Source of the DNA: Roseivirga sp. E12
Lineage (GTDB): Bacteria; Bacteroidota; Bacteroidia; Cytophagales; Cyclobacteriaceae
Assembly (NCBI RefSeq): GCF_017592825.1
Contig: NZ_JAGFMD010000001.1
Span: forward strand, 434,001-498,000
Length of the DNA stretch: 64,000 nt
Reading direction: 5' to 3'
Shown here: piece by piece, positions 8,828 through 17,017 of the stretch
How positions within the stretch are numbered: the first letter of the stretch is position 1
How the letters are laid out: each line of letters begins with the position of its first letter
Translations under genes and position numbers: made by a program
The notes under the pieces: generated by a model
The model's input: the letters and a program-made list of their open reading frames with translations, nothing else
Told to the model about the DNA's origin: nothing
Databases searched by the model: none

Positions 8828-8871
8828 ACTAAAAATAATAGTTTACAATACTAATATATTTAGTATATTTG
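8828..8871 (+). promoter_or_regulatory. Two ACTA-N7-TAGT dyads overlapping a TATATTTG -7 box
   Basis: ACTA-N7-TAGT occurs at 8828-8842 and again at 8850-8864, 22 bases apart. The second is part of a longer inverted repeat, ATACTAA-TATAT-TTAGTAT (8848-8866), that overlaps the -7 box TATATTTG (8864-8871). This looks like an operator over a promoter. A similar dyad precedes the DUF763 gene. Confidence 0.5.
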
Positions 8872-8875
8872 AATC

Positions 8876-9484
8876 ATGATCACTGAAAACACCAGCAACA
8901 TGTTCACCTATACCACCCTCAGTGAGTACTTGGTTATCGCGCTCCCTTATGCCGAAATCAATGAAGAAGTCAAGAAGTTCAAGAAGGAATTCTTCATGAA
9001 GTATGGATCATACTCAGGTCAGAATTCATGTGCTCACATTCGTTTAGTATCCTTCTTTCAGCCAGAAGAAAGAGAAGACAGGATATTAAGGGCCACTCAA
9101 GATGTACTAGATGAAGTAAAAGGCTTTGAGGTTTTTTTGAATGGGTTTGGGTTCAATGGAATGGACAAGAGTGTGTTCCTCGATGTCCTTAATAAGCAAT
9201 CACTTCTAGATGTTTATCATCAACTGAGGTTGAGGCTTTTTAAGGAGCTTATATCACTTGCATTTCTGAATAAGCACTATCAGCCTGCAATGAATATTGC
9301 CCGTGATTTAAATGCATTTCAGTTTATGGAAGCCGTACGCGATTACGAGCATACACCTTATACTAACAATTTTAGAATTACTCGATTACACATACTAAAG
9401 AGAAAAGCACCTTTTAATACCTGGGAAAGTTTGACGACACTGCCCTTTGCTAAATCAGAAGGAGAGTTGCTAGGGCTTAATTAA
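8876..9484 (+). CDS. Degenerate 2H phosphoesterase (2'-5' RNA ligase-like), 202 aa
   Basis: Length and order resemble LigT-like 2H phosphoesterases of Bacteroidota: a first strand with CAHIRLVSFF near residue 50, an FGFNGMD-like turn, and a second half with YQPAMNIARDL near residue 140. In active members both positions are H-x-T/S. Here the first motif keeps His but has Arg in place of Thr, and the second reads A-M-N. Catalysis is therefore doubtful; an RNA- or nucleotide-binding role is possible. The start is uncertain: ATG 8876 lies only four bases after the TATATTTG box, so the ATG at 8900 (MFTYTT) may be the real start. It is transcribed divergently from the deiminase gene. Confidence 0.65.
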   Translation: MITENTSNMFTYTTLSEYLVIALPYAEINEEVKKFKKEFFMKYGSYSGQNSCAHIRLVSFFQPEEREDRILRATQDVLDEVKGFEVFLNGFGFNGMDKSVFLDVLNKQSLLDVYHQLRLRLFKELISLAFLNKHYQPAMNIARDLNAFQFMEAVRDYEHTPYTNNFRITRLHILKRKAPFNTWESLTTLPFAKSEGELLGLN

Positions 9485-9502
9485 TGTTTAGGTTAGTCCC
9501 GT

Positions 9503-9546
9503 GCCAGTTTTAACTGGCCAGTCTCCGCCATACCAGGTGGCGGAGA
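9503..9546. repeat. Two adjacent palindromes in a leader region
   Basis: GCCAGTT-TT-AACTGGC (9503-9518) is followed by TCTCCGCC, a nine-base loop and GGCGGAGA (9522-9546). No T-run follows, so this is not a normal terminator. It lies between the LigT-like stop and the four-helix-bundle start and may be a REP-like element or a transcript structure. Confidence 0.6.
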
Positions 9547-9578
9547 TTGAAAGGGGCGTTAGGTTTAAAATATTTAAG

Positions 9579-10031
9579 ATGAAGACTTTTGGAAGTTTAA
9601 AAATATTGGAGCAAGGCATGGAAATCGTGGCTGCTACACATCAATTGGCTGGTAAATACACACAAACCAACATGGCGGGCTTGATCAATGAGATCAGCCT
9701 GTTAGCCATTGGTATTCCATCGAGTATTGCTGCATGCAGTAAGCAAGAAGCTCCACAAGCTTATCGAGAAGGGCTGAAGCTTGCCAAGGATGCTGTACAT
9801 CGCATAGATCAAAAATTGATTCACTTGACGGATGGAGAGCCCGCATTAGAAAACCTTAAATGCTTGATTCATTTTGAGAAACAGTTAATCGATCAGGCAT
9901 TAGGGAAGTCAGGTAGAATGACATTGAAAAGACCTACTAAAACCTCAAGGTTAGATATAGGACCTATGAAGTCGAGAGCACCCATCTCGCGCCTTAAAGT
10001 TTCTCTTGGCGTACAAGGTGAGCTGTTTTAA
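9579..10031 (+). CDS. Four-helix-bundle protein (23S rRNA intervening-sequence type), 150 aa
   Basis: The sequence has the hallmarks of the four-helix-bundle family first seen in rRNA intervening sequences: a leading LKILEQGMEIVAATHQLAGKY helix, then GLINEISLLAIGIPSSIAACSK, which corresponds to the conserved 'R.AAVSIPSNIAEG' helix, then an amphipathic region and a helix with LKCLIHFEKQLIDQ. The last 30 residues are a basic extension ending GELF. The start was set at the ATG at 9579 because the frame upstream reads through two hairpins and has no family similarity. Such proteins are usually free-standing in Bacteroidota and their function is not known. Confidence 0.7.
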   Translation: MKTFGSLKILEQGMEIVAATHQLAGKYTQTNMAGLINEISLLAIGIPSSIAACSKQEAPQAYREGLKLAKDAVHRIDQKLIHLTDGEPALENLKCLIHFEKQLIDQALGKSGRMTLKRPTKTSRLDIGPMKSRAPISRLKVSLGVQGELF

Positions 10032-10079
10032 GGTTTGTAGATAAATCACAGACTTAGAGGGATTACCAAAGCATATGGT

Positions 10080-10087
10080 TACCTTTG
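10080..10087 (+). promoter_or_regulatory. -7 box TACCTTTG before the DEAD-box helicase
   Basis: TACCTTTG matches TAnnTTTG and lies 21 bases before the TTG start at 10109. No convincing -33 box was found. Confidence 0.4.
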
Positions 10088-10108
10088 CGAATCATATAAT
10101 AATTCCCA

Positions 10109-11851
10109 TTGAGTCATTTTAGCAAATTAGGACTGTCACAGCCAATCTGTGATGTTTTACAAAATATGGGCTTTGAACAGCCCACCCCAATTCAAGAAAA
10201 AGCCATACCCATGTTGTTGGAAAACAATCCAACAGACTTTATTGGCTTAGCACAAACCGGTACAGGAAAAACTGCAGCATTTGGTTTACCACTGATCGAT
10301 CTTATAGATTCCAAGAATCCGGCTACACAAGCCTTGATTATGGCTCCGACACGAGAGTTAGGTCAGCAAACGGCACAGCAGTTGGTTAACTTCTCCAAGA
10401 GTAAGAAGGACGTCAATGTAGAAGTAGTATATGGTGGAGCTGATATCAGCCGCCAGATTAAAGCACTGAAGAGACCTACTCAAATTGTAGTAGCAACTCC
10501 AGGTCGTTTATTGGACCTTATCAAAAGAAGAGCAATTAAGCTTGAGAATGTAGAGTATGTTGTCTTGGACGAGGCAGATGAAATGCTCAATATGGGTTTC
10601 AAAGAGGATATCGATGAAATTCTATCACATACATTAGAGAATAGAGTTACTTGGCTCTTTTCAGCCACCATGCCAAAGGAGATAAGACGATTGGTAAAGA
10701 CCTACATGAAAGACCCTCTGGAGGTCGCTGTAGATGCTGAACAAAAGAGTAACAAAGATATTTCTCATCAGTATGTAGTTACTAAGTCCGATAATAAGCT
10801 TTCGGCACTGAAGAGGTTCTTGGACATTCAACCTGATATGAAGGGGATTATGTTCTGCAGAACTAAAATGGATACTCAAGAGATTGCTGATGAGCTTTCG
10901 AAGATTGGTTATTCTGTTGAGGCCTTACATGGCGATTTATCTCAAAGACAGCGCGACACCGTCATGAAGCGTTTCAAAAGCAGGTCTATGCAATTATTAA
11001 TTGCCACCGATGTAGCGGCAAGAGGTATTGATGTCAATGATTTAACCCATGTTTTCCACCATAAGCTTCCTGACCAATTAGAAAGCTATACACACAGGAG
11101 TGGAAGAACGGGAAGAGCTGGAAATAAAGGTATCTCCATGGCCTTTATCAATCCACGTGAGGGGAGAAAGATCACTGATATTGAAAGGAAGATGAATATC
11201 ACCTTTGAAAAGGTGACTATCCCAACGATTGACGAACTGAAAGTGAACCGCCTAAATAATTGGGCAAGTTTGATTCTCAATACCAAGGTTGACGAAAAAG
11301 CAGAAGAGATTCTTAATAGTTTGCACGGTCAGTTTGCTGAATTGAGCAAGGAAGATCTTCTCAAACGACTAATCACCACTCAACTTGATCATTTAATGGT
11401 ACAAGGTGGAGGTATGGACGACCTTAACGAAGGTCAAGGAAAAGGAAGCGAAAGAGACAAGCCAAGAAAAGATCGTCAATCAAGGACAAAAGAAGGGGCG
11501 AACCGCTATTTCATCAATGTTGGGACTATGGACGGGATCACGGAAGCCGACTTGATTCATTTCTTGTCGGATGTTACCGGAATTGGCCGTAGACTCTTCT
11601 CAGACCTATCGATTCAAAAAAATTGTAGCTTTTTTAACCTAGATTCTAAGCATGATGATGGTTTGAGCAAACACTTTGAGTATATTGAGGTCGAAGGACG
11701 TTCAATTCGTGTCAATCGAGACGAAGAAGGAAAGCCTTCAGGCAGGCAAAATCATAGAAAAAGCAACAATAGGAATGACCGGGGAGGTAATAATAGGTCT
11801 AAACACTCCGCAAATCCTGCAGGCCGAAGAAACAGGGGCCGAAGAAGGTAA
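10109..11851 (+). CDS. DEAD-box ATP-dependent RNA helicase, DeaD/CsdA-like, 580 aa
   Basis: All helicase motifs are visible: the Q motif (GFEQPTPIQ), Walker A AQTGTGKTAAFGLPL near residues 48-62, PTRELGQQ, TPGRLLDL, DEAD within VLDEADEML near residue 155, SAT within FSATMP, then ARGIDV and the arginine-finger segment HRSGRTGRAG in the second RecA domain. A DbpA-type RNA-binding domain covers about residues 465-540 and is followed by an Arg/Asn/Gly-rich basic tail. It should unwind structured RNA in ribosome assembly, mRNA decay or cold adaptation. The start is TTG: an in-frame TAA lies three codons upstream, and the next ATG (residue 19) would remove the start of the Q-motif region. It is transcribed alone. 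Confidence 0.93.
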   Translation: MSHFSKLGLSQPICDVLQNMGFEQPTPIQEKAIPMLLENNPTDFIGLAQTGTGKTAAFGLPLIDLIDSKNPATQALIMAPTRELGQQTAQQLVNFSKSKKDVNVEVVYGGADISRQIKALKRPTQIVVATPGRLLDLIKRRAIKLENVEYVVLDEADEMLNMGFKEDIDEILSHTLENRVTWLFSATMPKEIRRLVKTYMKDPLEVAVDAEQKSNKDISHQYVVTKSDNKLSALKRFLDIQPDMKGIMFCRTKMDTQEIADELSKIGYSVEALHGDLSQRQRDTVMKRFKSRSMQLLIATDVAARGIDVNDLTHVFHHKLPDQLESYTHRSGRTGRAGNKGISMAFINPREGRKITDIERKMNITFEKVTIPTIDELKVNRLNNWASLILNTKVDEKAEEILNSLHGQFAELSKEDLLKRLITTQLDHLMVQGGGMDDLNEGQGKGSERDKPRKDRQSRTKEGANRYFINVGTMDGITEADLIHFLSDVTGIGRRLFSDLSIQKNCSFFNLDSKHDDGLSKHFEYIEVEGRSIRVNRDEEGKPSGRQNHRKSNNRNDRGGNNRSKHSANPAGRRNRGRRR

Positions 11852-12014
11852 ATCAGACGAAAACTATTGACTATTAGTTGTTTCCTTTCAGAAGAACGAG
11901 TGAGATTAATCTCAGCACTGAGGCCTAATAGTTGCTTTAAAAACTATCACTATCAAGCATCCTAAATTTCAGAAGGGCCAAGGCTCTGAATTTTCTCGCG
12001 CTGTAAAGAGTCGC

Positions 12015-13058
12015 GTGAACAATTATTTTTCAGAAAAGGGTATTTGTAAACAAGCCAATGCAGGTATGGTATTCAAAACCATCTTGATGTTGTCTCTATT
12101 TATAGTGCCTATTGTACTCATCAATGTCGGAGTAGTTACCAGTATAGGACTCCTTTTTGTGCTTTATTTGACCAGTGGCTTTGGTATGGCTGGTATTGGA
12201 ATGGGCGTCATGCATGACGCAATTCATGGCTCTTATTCTAAGAATAAGACTGTCAATCGATTACTGGGCTATTCTATGAATGTCATTGGTGCAAACGCTG
12301 GGGTATGGAAAATCCAGCACAATGTATTGCATCATACATATACTAATATTGACGAGGCTGATGATGATATCAATACACCACCATTCTTAAGGTTTTCTCC
12401 GAATAGAAAATGGATGAAAGCACATCGCTATCAGCACATTTATATTTGGTTTTTCTATTCTATCTCTACCATTTCATGGATTACAACCAAGGACTTCATA
12501 AGAGTACATAGATACTGGAAAATGGGCCTTGTAGGTTGTAAAGGGACTTATAGAAAGCAAATGGCTCAGGTTGCGATTTGGAAGACACTTTATTATATCT
12601 ATGCTTTGGTATTACCAATGATCTTTCTGCCGTTCAGTCCGGGTATTATCTTTTTGGCCTTTCTAAGTATGCATATGGTCACAGGGATCTGCATTAGCGC
12701 GGTATTTCAGACAGCCCATATCATGCCAGATGTTGAGTTTCCGAAAATGGATGAGGATGGAGCTATTGAAAAAGATTGGGCTGTCCATCAATTGGAAACT
12801 ACAGCCAACTATGCTCCAGGAAGCCGTGTGTTCTCTTGGCTTATTGGTGGTCTTAACTATCAGGTTGAGCATCACTTATTTCCCAATATATGCCATGTTC
12901 ACTACAGAAAACTCTCTAAGATTGTAAGGGAAACCGCAGCTGAATTTGGGGTGCCATATTATAGCCATAAGACTTTCGCCAGTGCCTTAGTTCAGCATAC
13001 TAAAAAGCTTCACAATCTAGGGCAAGAATTCAGTGATGAGTCACCTTTAATGCACTAG
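12015..13058 (+). CDS. Membrane fatty acid desaturase (acyl-lipid, DesA/delta-6 family), 347 aa from GTG
   Basis: Three histidine boxes mark a di-iron membrane desaturase: HDAIHGS near residue 70, HNVLHHTYTN near 100 and QVEHHLFPNICH near 290. Several membrane segments lie between. It should insert a double bond into membrane-lipid acyl chains. There is no fused cytochrome b5 domain. GTG 12015 is the first standard start codon, but the same frame is open upstream to a TGA at 11919-11921. That upstream stretch encodes KTITIKHPKFQ and later EFSRAVKSRV, which looks like the normal N-terminus of this family. The real start may be non-standard or the gene may have lost its start codon. Its stop shares CTAG with the convergent DUF763 gene. 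Confidence 0.85.
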   Translation: MNNYFSEKGICKQANAGMVFKTILMLSLFIVPIVLINVGVVTSIGLLFVLYLTSGFGMAGIGMGVMHDAIHGSYSKNKTVNRLLGYSMNVIGANAGVWKIQHNVLHHTYTNIDEADDDINTPPFLRFSPNRKWMKAHRYQHIYIWFFYSISTISWITTKDFIRVHRYWKMGLVGCKGTYRKQMAQVAIWKTLYYIYALVLPMIFLPFSPGIIFLAFLSMHMVTGICISAVFQTAHIMPDVEFPKMDEDGAIEKDWAVHQLETTANYAPGSRVFSWLIGGLNYQVEHHLFPNICHVHYRKLSKIVRETAAEFGVPYYSHKTFASALVQHTKKLHNLGQEFSDESPLMH

Positions 13059-14269
13059 AAGAGTTGTAGCTGTGGGCTCGACTTTGCGGCTGGTTTTTTT
13101 GCGGGACCCTTCACTGTCATTCCTCCATACTTGTAGCTTTCTGCTCTTTCTTTGGCGATGACTTCTTCAAAGTTGGCATTAGGAGTGAATGAGTCTTCTA
13201 GGCGCTGTGCAATTTGACTGAGACTTTTTACTGCTCTTAGTTTGTCACTGTGACCAATCTTGGCTTTTTCTAAACCAGTCCTTAAGATGTTAAGCGTTTC
13301 ATCGTAAGTTTTTAATGGCACAGGGAAGGGATGTCCGTCTTTTCCACCGTGGGCAAAGGAAAACCGAGCGGGATCTGTAAATCTGGATGGTGTACCGTGG
13401 ATTACCTCGCTCACTAGTGTCAGAGACTGGAGAGTTCGCGGACCAACACCCTTCAATAGAAGTAATTCTTCGAAGTTGTTAATATCCGAATCGTGAGCAA
13501 GTGCCAAAACGCTTCCTAACCTCTTAAGGTCAATATCCTTAGCCCTTACTTCATGATGCGGAGGCATTAACACATATCGCTGTGCTTCCCGTGAGATTAT
13601 GCCTGGCTTTTCCTTAGTCAATTCAAGAATCCCATCTTTTGTCTTATCTGCCTCATTGGCGGTGAGATTGAGTATTTCTCCCTGATTTGGACCAACCACG
13701 GAAGTATGAGGTTCCTTTAAGAAATCTTGAAAAGCCTGCGAGTGCCAATGATATCGCCTAGCATATCCTGTAGCACCATTCATTCCTTGTTGCACCACCG
13801 ACCATTGACCATCTTTGGCTAAGAAGAAGGAGTGTAGGTAAATGGAGAAGCCATCTTGAATGGACGTGTTGTCTACCTTAGCACTTAATTTACTCGACCT
13901 GACCAATTCATCCCCGTCCAGGCCGGTCTTCATGGCAATCTTCATCAGTTCCTGAGGTGTCTGTCTCGAATATTTACCCCTGCCTCCGCATACATAAAGA
14001 CCTAACTGATCGGAGATAGGATTGATGGCTCTTTTTAAAGCACCGACTACCGAAGTGGTAATGCCTGAAGAGTGCCAGTCCATTCCCATAACAGCACCTA
14101 AAGATTGAAACCAGAGTGGATCACTCATACGTTGAATAAAAGTGTGTGGTCCATATTCAATAAGGATGGATTCGGTGATTGCCCTTCCTAGCTGGGCCAT
14201 TCTAGTGGCTAGCCAAGGTGGTACAGTACCATAGTGAAGAGGTAAATCAGCATGTCCTGATCGATTCAT
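13055..14269 (-). CDS. DUF763 family protein with C-terminal clamp-binding-like motif, 404 aa
   Basis: The whole length matches DUF763: an opening RSGHADLPLHYGTVPPWLATRM, a GGRGKYSRQTP segment near residue 95, an ATGYARRYHWHS segment near 180, HHEVRAKDIDLKRL near 250, and a helix-hairpin-helix-like LLLLKGVGPRTLQSL near 280 that suggests DNA contact. The family is conserved but has no firm function. A linker rich in Ala, Lys and Pro ends in PQLQLF-stop. QLQLF fits the bacterial beta-clamp binding pentapeptide pattern (QL-x-LF), so an association with replication or repair is plausible. The gene is divergent from the cyclase gene and converges with the desaturase, overlapping it by four bases. 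Confidence 0.85.
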   Translation of the reverse strand: MNRSGHADLPLHYGTVPPWLATRMAQLGRAITESILIEYGPHTFIQRMSDPLWFQSLGAVMGMDWHSSGITTSVVGALKRAINPISDQLGLYVCGGRGKYSRQTPQELMKIAMKTGLDGDELVRSSKLSAKVDNTSIQDGFSIYLHSFFLAKDGQWSVVQQGMNGATGYARRYHWHSQAFQDFLKEPHTSVVGPNQGEILNLTANEADKTKDGILELTKEKPGIISREAQRYVLMPPHHEVRAKDIDLKRLGSVLALAHDSDINNFEELLLLKGVGPRTLQSLTLVSEVIHGTPSRFTDPARFSFAHGGKDGHPFPVPLKTYDETLNILRTGLEKAKIGHSDKLRAVKSLSQIAQRLEDSFTPNANFEEVIAKERAESYKYGGMTVKGPAKKPAAKSSPQLQLF

Positions 14270-14278
14270 TATATTAAT

Positions 14279-14312
14279 TTACTAAATATTTTAGTAATCT
14301 ATTGAAATTAGT
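14279..14312. promoter_or_regulatory. TTACTAAA/TTTAGTAA operator-like dyad between divergent genes
   Basis: A perfect inverted repeat, TTACTAAA-TAT-TTTAGTAA (14279-14297), contains ACTA-N7-TAGT at 14281-14295. Next to it, 14298-14312 read on the minus strand gives ACTA-N7-TAGA, a one-mismatch second copy. The first dyad is 9 bases from the DUF763 start codon. Confidence 0.55.
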
Positions 14313-14380
14313 ATTCCTGTATTAACACATATAGATTTGCTACTGGTAAGCAATCAATTATAATCACTAATTTGTATGCA

Positions 14381-15472
14381 ATGAATGAGAAACTAAGGAT
14401 AAAGTGGTCGAAGATGAGAGTAATCTCAGTGGCTTGGCTATCTATATCAATAGTCTTTGCCCTTGTAGACCACTGGACAGTCAATTCGTCTTATTCATTG
14501 GGAACTACTGCATTGTACTCCTTCGGAGGGAACCTGACCTTTCATATTATATCAACGCTCATTGCGATTGCTATAGGTGCCTCATTTCTAGTGTTCTATC
14601 TCCATGACCGCTTAATCGATCGGCCGTACTGGCACGGAATATTGACAATAGTCATGGTTTATATTTCCGTAGTGAGTGTTATAACCTTTGTTATGGGTTT
14701 CATACTCGTGCCTTTAAATGCTGGGATCCCCATTGGGCAAGAGGGTTTTATTGATGCTTATAGGGCCTATTTGCTTGACTCAATACATCTAAGAAACATA
14801 ATGCTATGGTCCATAGTTGTTGGTTCTACTCAATTGCTCCTTCAGATCAATGATAAGTTCGGACATGGTCTTCTGGGTAAACTAATCTTAGGAAAATATC
14901 ATAAAGCACGAGAAGAAGATCGTGTATTTATGTTTCTCGATTTAAAATCCTCAACGGCAACGGCAGAAAAGCTTGGTAATCTAAAGTATCATAAGTTTCT
15001 GAGAGACTACTTTTCAGACATGACCAATGCCATAATTTTCAATAAGGGCAAGATCTATCAGTATGTGGGAGATGAGGTAGTAATTACCTGGACAGTAGAG
15101 GATGGCATTTCTGATCATCACTGCCTGAAGTGTTACTTTGATATCAAGCGATCGATCCAAGAAAAGAAGGCCGTATACGAAGAGCGGTATGGATTTATAC
15201 CTGAATTTAAGGCCGGGATACATACTGGAAAAGTTATTGCAGGTGAGATCGGCATTGTCAAAAGAGATATTACTTATTCTGGCGATGTATTGAACACGGC
15301 CGCTAGAATTCAGGCTAAATGTAATGAGCTAAAGGTGTCGCTATTAGCTTCGGAAGATGTATTTGATCTATTCTCTGAGAAAATACCTTTTGAAAAAAGA
15401 AGTATTGGAGAGATCGAATTGAGGGGTAAGTCCCTAAAAGTTCCTCTGAGTACATTCTCATTGATGAATTAA
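14381..15472 (+). CDS. Membrane-bound class III adenylate/guanylate cyclase, 363 aa
   Basis: Four membrane segments occupy roughly residues 10-150. A class III cyclase catalytic domain follows over about 180-355. It begins FMFLDLKSSTATAEKLG with the first metal-binding aspartate, then YQYVGDEVVITW with the second, and carries GIHTGKVIAGEIG and DVLNTAARIQ, where the asparagine and arginine for catalysis lie. It should make cAMP or cGMP from ATP or GTP at the cytoplasmic membrane. ATG 14381 was preferred over an in-frame TTG three codons earlier. Downstream and after a 93-base gap begins the exported redox locus on the same strand; whether they are co-transcribed is not clear. Confidence 0.88.
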   Translation: MNEKLRIKWSKMRVISVAWLSISIVFALVDHWTVNSSYSLGTTALYSFGGNLTFHIISTLIAIAIGASFLVFYLHDRLIDRPYWHGILTIVMVYISVVSVITFVMGFILVPLNAGIPIGQEGFIDAYRAYLLDSIHLRNIMLWSIVVGSTQLLLQINDKFGHGLLGKLILGKYHKAREEDRVFMFLDLKSSTATAEKLGNLKYHKFLRDYFSDMTNAIIFNKGKIYQYVGDEVVITWTVEDGISDHHCLKCYFDIKRSIQEKKAVYEERYGFIPEFKAGIHTGKVIAGEIGIVKRDITYSGDVLNTAARIQAKCNELKVSLLASEDVFDLFSEKIPFEKRSIGEIELRGKSLKVPLSTFSLMN

Positions 15473-15565
15473 GAAGTCTTTTCGCGTTAGATATTTTTTT
15501 TCTGAGCAAGGGGTGGGGTAAAGTCGCAGCTCCAGTATTCTCTAGTGATTATACCAAAACACTAG

Positions 15566-16003
15566 ATGAAAAATTTACTTCTGATACTCTCATTTACACT
15601 GCTACCTTTCAACGATTCAGTTGATTGGACTTTCGACTTCGAAGAAGCAAAAGCTCAGGCAGCAACATCACAAAAAACCATATTGGTTGTTTTTTCAGGA
15701 TCTGACTGGTGCAAGCCATGTATACAACTGCACAAGGAACTATTTGAATCAGATAAGTTTATCGTTTATGCGAAGGAAAACCTGGTCCTTGTAAAGGCCG
15801 ATTTTCCTTACAGAAAGAAAAATAAGCTTTCTAAAGAGCAGACACTACACAATGAGGCTCTAGCAGCCAAGTACAATCCAAATGGAGAGTTTCCATTAGC
15901 TGTATTTACTGATGCCTCAGGTAAAGCATTAGGCACTTTTGGTTTCGATAAAACCAAGACTCCTCAAGATTACATTCTTCAATTCAACCAATTTTTAAAA
16001 TGA
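15566..16003 (+). CDS. Exported thioredoxin-fold protein (WCKPC), 145 aa
   Basis: A short signal sequence (residues 1-18) is followed by a thioredoxin-like domain with the redox motif SGSDWCKPCIQLHKELF near residues 47-63. A cis-proline position near GEFPLAVFTDASGK (about 112-125) and the trailing LGTFGFDKTKTP fit the thioredoxin_7/DUF255-like group common in Bacteroidota. It probably reduces or isomerises disulfides of exported proteins. Its stop codon overlaps the ApbE start as ATGA, and it leads the operon of ApbE, DUF4266 and DUF3570. Such a thiol oxidoreductase may service the Cys-rich DUF4266 lipoprotein, which is an inference. Confidence 0.85.
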   Translation: MKNLLLILSFTLLPFNDSVDWTFDFEEAKAQAATSQKTILVVFSGSDWCKPCIQLHKELFESDKFIVYAKENLVLVKADFPYRKKNKLSKEQTLHNEALAAKYNPNGEFPLAVFTDASGKALGTFGFDKTKTPQDYILQFNQFLK

Positions 16004-16989
16004 GACAGTTTTTGACCGTGAGTCTTCTGATAAGCTGTTGTGCCGCCTTGGCACAACAGCCTCAGAAGCACCACAAAGTACTGGAGTTAATGGGCTCTAG
16101 GTTTGAGATCAGTGCATTTCATACAGATGCGCAAAGGGCCTGGTATGGCATCAATGCGGGTATTACAGAAATAAGCCGCATAGAAAAGCTCATCTCTTCA
16201 TGGGATCCAAATTCTCAGACCTCTTTGATCAATAAGAATGCAGGTATTAAACCTGTAAAGGTTGATAAGGAATTGTATCAATTAATTCAAAGAGCGATTC
16301 AGATATCGGCTATTACAGATGGTGCATTCGATATATCATATGCTTCCATGGATCGGATTTGGAAATTCGATGGATCAATGGAAGCCATGCCATCAGAGGA
16401 AATAGTCGCTCAGGCTAAGTCTAAAATTGGCTTTAGAAACATCCAACTCAACCCAACAAAGCAAGAAGTTTATTTAAAGGTAAAAGGAATGAAAATAGGC
16501 TTTGGGGCTATAGGCAAAGGATATGCCGCTCAAAAAGCTAAAGAAAAAATGTCTGCCTTAGGCATCAAAAGTGGGGTAGTGAATGCAGCGGGAGATTTGA
16601 TTGCCTGGGGTAAAGACGTTGATGGAGAAACATTCAAAGTAGGAATTGCTGACCCAAGACAAAAGGGGAAAGTCTTATCGTGGCTTGCGGTAAACAATAC
16701 ATCTGTTGTCACATCAGGAGACTATGAGCGATTCGTCATGTTTGGTGGAGTTCGCTATGCTCATATCATCGACCCAAGAACGGGTTACCCAACCACAGGA
16801 ATAAAGAGTGTCACCATAGTAAGTGCAAACCCGGAGTTAGCGGATGCACTCTCGACAAGTGTGTTTGTGCTCGGAGTAGAAAAAGGAATTTATCTCATCA
16901 ATCAATTAGAGGGAGTCGAATGCTTAATCATCACAGATGGGGATGAATTAGTGACATCAGATCGATTGGAGATCAGCAACAAATCATAA
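16000..16989 (+). CDS. apbE: FAD:protein FMN transferase ApbE, 329 aa
   Basis: A signal peptide (residues 1-18, ending ALAQ) precedes a complete ApbE domain. Recognisable parts are MGSRFEISAF at the start, ISSWDPNSQTSLINKNAG near residue 65, AFDISYASMDRIW near 107, GAIGKGYAAQKAKE near 170, VNAAGDLIAWG near 190, and HIIDPRTGYPTTGIKSVTIV with ADALSTSVFVLG near 250-290, which hold the metal and FAD contacts. The enzyme transfers FMN from FAD to a threonine or serine of an exported protein. No canonical S-G-A-T-type acceptor motif is evident in the neighbouring genes. It overlaps the thioredoxin gene by four bases and is followed by DUF4266. Confidence 0.95.
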   Translation: MRQFLTVSLLISCCAALAQQPQKHHKVLELMGSRFEISAFHTDAQRAWYGINAGITEISRIEKLISSWDPNSQTSLINKNAGIKPVKVDKELYQLIQRAIQISAITDGAFDISYASMDRIWKFDGSMEAMPSEEIVAQAKSKIGFRNIQLNPTKQEVYLKVKGMKIGFGAIGKGYAAQKAKEKMSALGIKSGVVNAAGDLIAWGKDVDGETFKVGIADPRQKGKVLSWLAVNNTSVVTSGDYERFVMFGGVRYAHIIDPRTGYPTTGIKSVTIVSANPELADALSTSVFVLGVEKGIYLINQLEGVECLIITDGDELVTSDRLEISNKS

Positions 16990-17017
16990 CGACTAAGATC
17001 ACATTAAGGATAAAATC

